From Phoronis ovalis (taxonomy: Eukaryota; Phoronida; Phoronidae), in assembly GCA_028565635.1 (NCBI GenBank), contig JAOXYB010054279.1:1-11329 (forward strand): a DNA stretch of 11,329 nucleotides, written 5' to 3'. Both the position numbers and the translations under genes were made by a program. The notes below the pieces were generated by a model. That model was not told the DNA's origin. It did no database searches and saw nothing but the letters and a program-made list of their open reading frames with translations. Shown here in pieces: positions 8,338-11,329 of this stretch; within the stretch, counting starts at the first letter, position 1; every line of letters begins with the position of its first letter.

Positions 8338-8387
8338 ATCGTTGCCTACCACTGCTATATATTTTATCATGATGACTCACTCTGAAT
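8338..8387 (+). repeat. Fragment related to the intronic inner MITE
   Basis: This 50-bp stretch aligns with 717-762 inside the inner element. Both contain GCCTACCAC, a T/A-rich middle and TGACTCA(T/C)TCTGAAT, with about three quarters of the bases matching and small gaps. It suggests a decayed copy of the same family. The 8418 element begins 31 bp further on. Confidence 0.4.
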
Positions 8388-8409
8388 AGGCCATGGTGGG
8401 GCATTGAAG

Positions 8410-8417
8410 TGTTGTTG
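8410..8417 (+). repeat. Left copy of 8-bp target-site duplication
   Basis: TGTTGTTG abuts the left CCCGGG end and is repeated at 8861-8868 after the right end. Its exactness argues for a recent or well-preserved insertion. Confidence 0.85.
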
Positions 8418-8860
8418 CCCGGGGGGGGGTACTCAAGTTATTTTTTGGTGGGGGTGTGCAGCTCAGTTGAAAATTTTGGATTTGGATTGTATACTTCTTC
8501 GTGCATTTTTTTGGATTGCTACCGTAAAGATATTCAAAAATTTGGATTGCTACCCACTGCTTATAGAAAATAATTTGGATTAATTTTATGTTTGTATCCA
8601 TAAATAAATTTTGGAATTTGGTTTGTATCAGTTAGTTTGCGTAAAAATGGATTGCTATACTCAAATATTTTAAATTTTGGATTGCTACCCTTATATTTCA
8701 CAAAATTTGGATTGCTACCCTAAAATTTCCAAAAATTTGGATTGGGTTTACTATCAAAAGCTAAAAATTTGGATTGGGTTTACTACCAAAAGCTAAAATT
8801 TTGGATTGGGTTCCGCGGCACATCCCCGTAGTCAAAAAACCTTGAGTGCCCCCCCCCGGG
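8418..8860. mobile_element. Complete 443-bp MITE with 20-bp TIRs and 8-bp target duplication
   Basis: The left terminus is CCCGGGGGGGGGTACTCAAG (8418-8437). The right terminus (8841-8860) reads inverted as CCCGGGGGGGGGCACTCAAG, one difference in 20. TGTTGTTG lies directly outside both ends (8410-8417 and 8861-8868), an exact 8-bp duplication that fixes the borders. The interior holds about ten irregular copies of a TTTGGATTG-containing unit. Some continue as CTACCC, and the last ones continue as GGTTTACTA(C/T)CAAAAGCTAAAA in near-tandem units of about 31 bp. There is no transposase. Eight-base duplications occur in hAT, P and Merlin-like families, but these ends do not show the usual hAT start, so no superfamily is named. 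Confidence 0.9.
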
Positions 8861-8868
8861 TGTTGTTG
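8861..8868 (+). repeat. Right copy of 8-bp target-site duplication
   Basis: TGTTGTTG directly follows the right GGG end and is identical to 8410-8417. Confidence 0.85.
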
Positions 8869-8877
8869 GCTTTGAAG

Positions 8878-9008
8878 TTTCTCATCAACCAATCAACTTT
8901 TATCGCTCTCCATTAACTTGGCACCTAATCAGAAAGAAAGATACAAACTAGCCTTTTGTGCATGCTTTTGAGTGAATTTGAGACAAACGATCTGATTGGT
9001 TGAGAAAA
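8878..9008. repeat. Short inverted repeat with CCAATCA arms
   Basis: TTTCTCATCAACCAATCA (8878-8895) faces TGATTGGTTGAGAAAA (8993-9008), pairing over 16 bases with a 2-base bulge. It may mark the ends of a roughly 130-bp element. No flanking duplication was found. Confidence 0.45.
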
Positions 9009-10026
9009 TTAGGCCTTGTTGCTAATTAAGTATTCATAAAATATAGATTATACCCGGGAGATTATAGTGCTCAAAAAAGTAAGAGCACATCGCCTGGGAG
9101 TTTGCTTTGCTTAATTCTGGCAGGACAAAATGAATAAAAACCGATTTGTTCGCATCAACTATTAACGCCGTCTCACAGAATTCAACTTTAACACGTGTTT
9201 TAATGCGCAATAAGTCATCCATAAAAGTATCTGAGATCGCCTTGAGGGGTTGCACCTAGTTTTGTTTAATACATTATTACCTTTTACTGATAAAATCCGG
9301 GGATAAAATAGAACTTCACCGTAGGCCATACCAATTCCCGGTGATCCCGCGAAAGTGCAACGATACCGTTAAATAAATGGGCACAAACGAAGTCAGCATC
9401 AAATATAATACATATAGAAAAAAGCACATGACGCGGTCATTGACCTTCCAAGGTAAATTTAAGCTGCAAAACTGTTCAGTGTGTTACTTTTTCAATAATT
9501 ACAAAGCCAGACGAAAAACATATGGTATTGATTACTTTGCGGTATTTATATATAATTCTCATTGAGTAGCTTTTATAAAATTTGTTGTCTTTCATTGATA
9601 TTAGAATCGTGCGGGAAATGGAAGTCGACAGTTTCTTGTATAATAATAAAATGGTTAATTACAAATGAGAGTACCGAATTTTAAATGACAAAAAAACGAG
9701 CAGCTGTTAGTATTCAGATATTGTCGAATTCAGCTACTATATAATGATTTCTGAATAATGCCCAAGCACACTTTTGAAAAGGTGGCATATGCTATGAGTT
9801 GTGGTTGATCAAAGCTAAATATTTGTCAGGCTTTTGTATAATATTTGTTGCCGTGTCACGTTTGTAAAACTGAGCAGAATCCATAAATTTTGTCAAGTTT
9901 GGAAATTTTAAATTGATATAAAATGTGCACTTCACGTACCGGTAATTCTTGCACTGAAATTTTGTATGGAAATCTGACTAATTTTGATTTTCAGAAAGTA
10001 TAGTCTGATGTAATCCACAAAAAAAA
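9009..10026. other. No supported gene; one weak minus-strand frame
   Basis: A minus-strand frame at 9034-9255 gives 73 residues (MDDLLRIKTRVKVEFCETAL is part of it). It has no ATG at its 5' end: a TAG directly precedes the first codon, and that AG could serve as a splice acceptor. The peptide is mixed in composition but matches no family I know. The region also contains ATTATACCCGGGAG near 9048, which may be repeat-derived. The rest is AT-rich and featureless. Confidence 0.4.
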
Positions 10027-10144
10027 TCAAAATATTTGAAGACAATTTAAAACAAAAATTCTCACAACTTTGGCTTTCTAAAATTTCAAAATATTTGAAG
10101 ACAATTTAAAACAAAAGTTCTCACAACTTTGGCTTTCTAAAATT
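10027..10144 (+). repeat. Two-copy 59-bp tandem duplication
   Basis: Copies at 10027-10085 and 10086-10144, both beginning TCAAAATATTTGAAGACAAT, differ at one base (AAAAATTCTC against AAAAGTTCTC). The near-identity indicates a recent duplication. It has no coding content. Confidence 0.93.
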
Positions 10145-10370
10145 TTTGGTAATAGTAAACTTATAACATACTCTCTTTTTAAGAAGAATTCAAACAAGAA
10201 ACATTTTGATTGGTATCGATACAGTACAGTGTCTACGTTAGCTAAACTGCATGAGGACTAGTTCCCACACTAAATATTGAATGCATGAGATACAGTAACC
10301 CAAAGACTCCCCCGAACATAGATTCTGCCAAAATTGTAACAAATGTGAAGATGAAATGCATTTCATATGT

Positions 10371-10404
10371 TGTTGCTCACTAATATATGTTGCTCACTAA
10401 TATA
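10371..10404 (+). repeat. Two-copy 17-bp tandem repeat
   Basis: TGTTGCTCACTAATATA occurs twice without a gap (10371-10387, 10388-10404), identical in both. It is a minisatellite-like duplication. Confidence 0.9.
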
Positions 10405-11175
10405 TTCTATATATATAGCCAAATTGTTCAATACTTTCAGAATTTAAGGAACATATTAATTCACCATATAAGTAACCGAAACAATTTTAATAATATATTA
10501 TAGTACTAGCAAAATGTGTACAAGACTGTTTTAAATACGAACTGAGGATGTGCTGGTAGCTAGTTTGTATATACATTATCTACTATTTTATTCAATTTCT
10601 TGTTCTGTTTAGATTATCTGTACATTGCTATTATTTTTTCTCACAGCACTGCGTAATTGTTAATAAATTTCTTTCGGTATTATTTTGGTACATAATCATC
10701 ACATCTGAATAAATAATAAATTCATATTATATTATTACCATTTCTCTTACCCAATCAGATTCGTAAATCCCATTCCATGTCAGCCCGTGGTAAGCCTATA
10801 ATGGATTCTGAGAAGTTATAATGGATAGCTAGAAAGGTTTTCATGGATTGATCCCTCATGGATCGTTATTCACGTGCTGGTTTGACAGTCATGCAAGCCG
10901 GCACTAATGCATTGCGAAGTCGCAATATATATGACTATTTTTTGCTTTTTGCAGTATATTTTGTTATATAACGCTTAGTAAAACTTTCACATTTAATTTG
11001 AAAACTAGATATTACTATTTTATGATAAAACAGAGAATTCTGCCATACTCGCGCGATCCAACCGTGATAGCCCGTGCTGAGTTCAGAAGATGACAGCATA
11101 AGAATGTACTGATAAAGAAAAAATATTCATGTTGATCTAATACAGAAATTAATAAGCTGTTTCTCATCCATAATG
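10405..11175. other. Gene-free stretch with dispersed ATGGAT words
   Basis: The sequence is AT-rich. Between 10798 and 10865 the word ATGGAT recurs four times, twice as ATAATGGAT. A small perfect stem, TTGCGA-AG-TCGCAA, lies near 10913-10926. No coding frame or RNA gene is supported. Confidence 0.5.
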
Positions 11176-11263
11176 GAGATATAACGGAAAAGTTATATTG
11201 GGCGTGACCTCATAAGGAATTACGCAAATTATAACTTTTCAATCGGCGAAACCGTTATACCTC
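11176..11263. repeat. Imperfect hairpin
   Basis: The left arm GAGATATAACGGAAAAGTTATA (11176-11197) can be split in two. AAAAGTTATA pairs exactly with 11230-11239. GAGATATAACGG pairs with 11252-11263 with one mismatch. A 12-base bulge separates the two right-hand pieces. It could be the core of another small inverted-repeat element. Confidence 0.5.
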
Positions 11264-11292
11264 TATACTAACTCGAAACTCCCTACTAACCT

Positions 11293-11329
11293 CCCGGGGG
11301 CACTGTCATTCAAAGTCACTATATATATA
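11293..11329 (+). mobile_element. Left end of a CCCGGGGG element, cut by the window edge
   Basis: CCCGGGGGCACT at 11293-11304 matches the terminus at 2657 exactly and the TIRs of the complete element at 8418 apart from G-run length. Only 37 bases are in the window, so nothing can be said about its interior. Confidence 0.5.

Noticed and set aside
8441-8840. Regular TTTGGATTG units considered as a CRISPR-like array
   Set aside because: Units and spacers vary in length and sequence, the spacers are repeats themselves, and the array lies within a transposon of an animal genome.

Overview
The window is animal nuclear DNA, not bacterial. It is AT-rich, its only confident gene is split by introns with GT/AG borders, and most of the rest is non-coding DNA with short non-autonomous DNA transposons (MITEs) and fold-back elements. 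The gene encodes the C-terminal end of a lysyl oxidase (LOX/LOXL) catalytic domain. A marine invertebrate is the best guess, because of the gene family, the frequent ACATGTA words and the CCCGGGGG-ended repeats. The phylum cannot be fixed from this sequence.

Layout. Positions 1-2237 hold the last three coding exons of the LOX gene on the + strand (145-302, 1901-1995, 2115-2237). Their phases fit and they give about 125 residues plus a stop. They carry two of the copper-binding histidines and both residues that form the lysine tyrosylquinone cofactor; the lysine and the tyrosine lie on different exons. The 1.6-kb intron between the first two exons is almost filled by two related inverted-repeat elements, one inserted into the other (426-1782 and 561-1012). 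A possible poly(A) signal lies at 2472-2477.

Positions 2657-3020 hold a CCCGGGGG-ended repeat with diverged internal units. Positions 4172-4351 and 5451-5557 hold two weak exon candidates. If spliced together they resemble part of an LCCL domain, possibly a decayed gene or the end of another gene. A 367-bp near-perfect palindrome (4634-5000) lies between them.

Positions 6000-11329 show no convincing gene. They hold a 55-bp inverted repeat pair (6278-6332 / 6880-6934), a 153-bp hairpin (7758-7910) and a complete 443-bp MITE with 20-bp terminal inverted repeats and an exact 8-bp target duplication (8418-8860). They also hold a 59-bp tandem duplication (10027-10144) and the start of another CCCGGGGG element cut by the window edge (11293). 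No rRNA, tRNA, CRISPR array or prokaryotic operon was seen.

The most notable content is mobile DNA: at least four distinct non-autonomous inverted-repeat families within 11 kb, one nested in the intron of an extracellular-matrix enzyme gene. None of them encodes a visible transposase.
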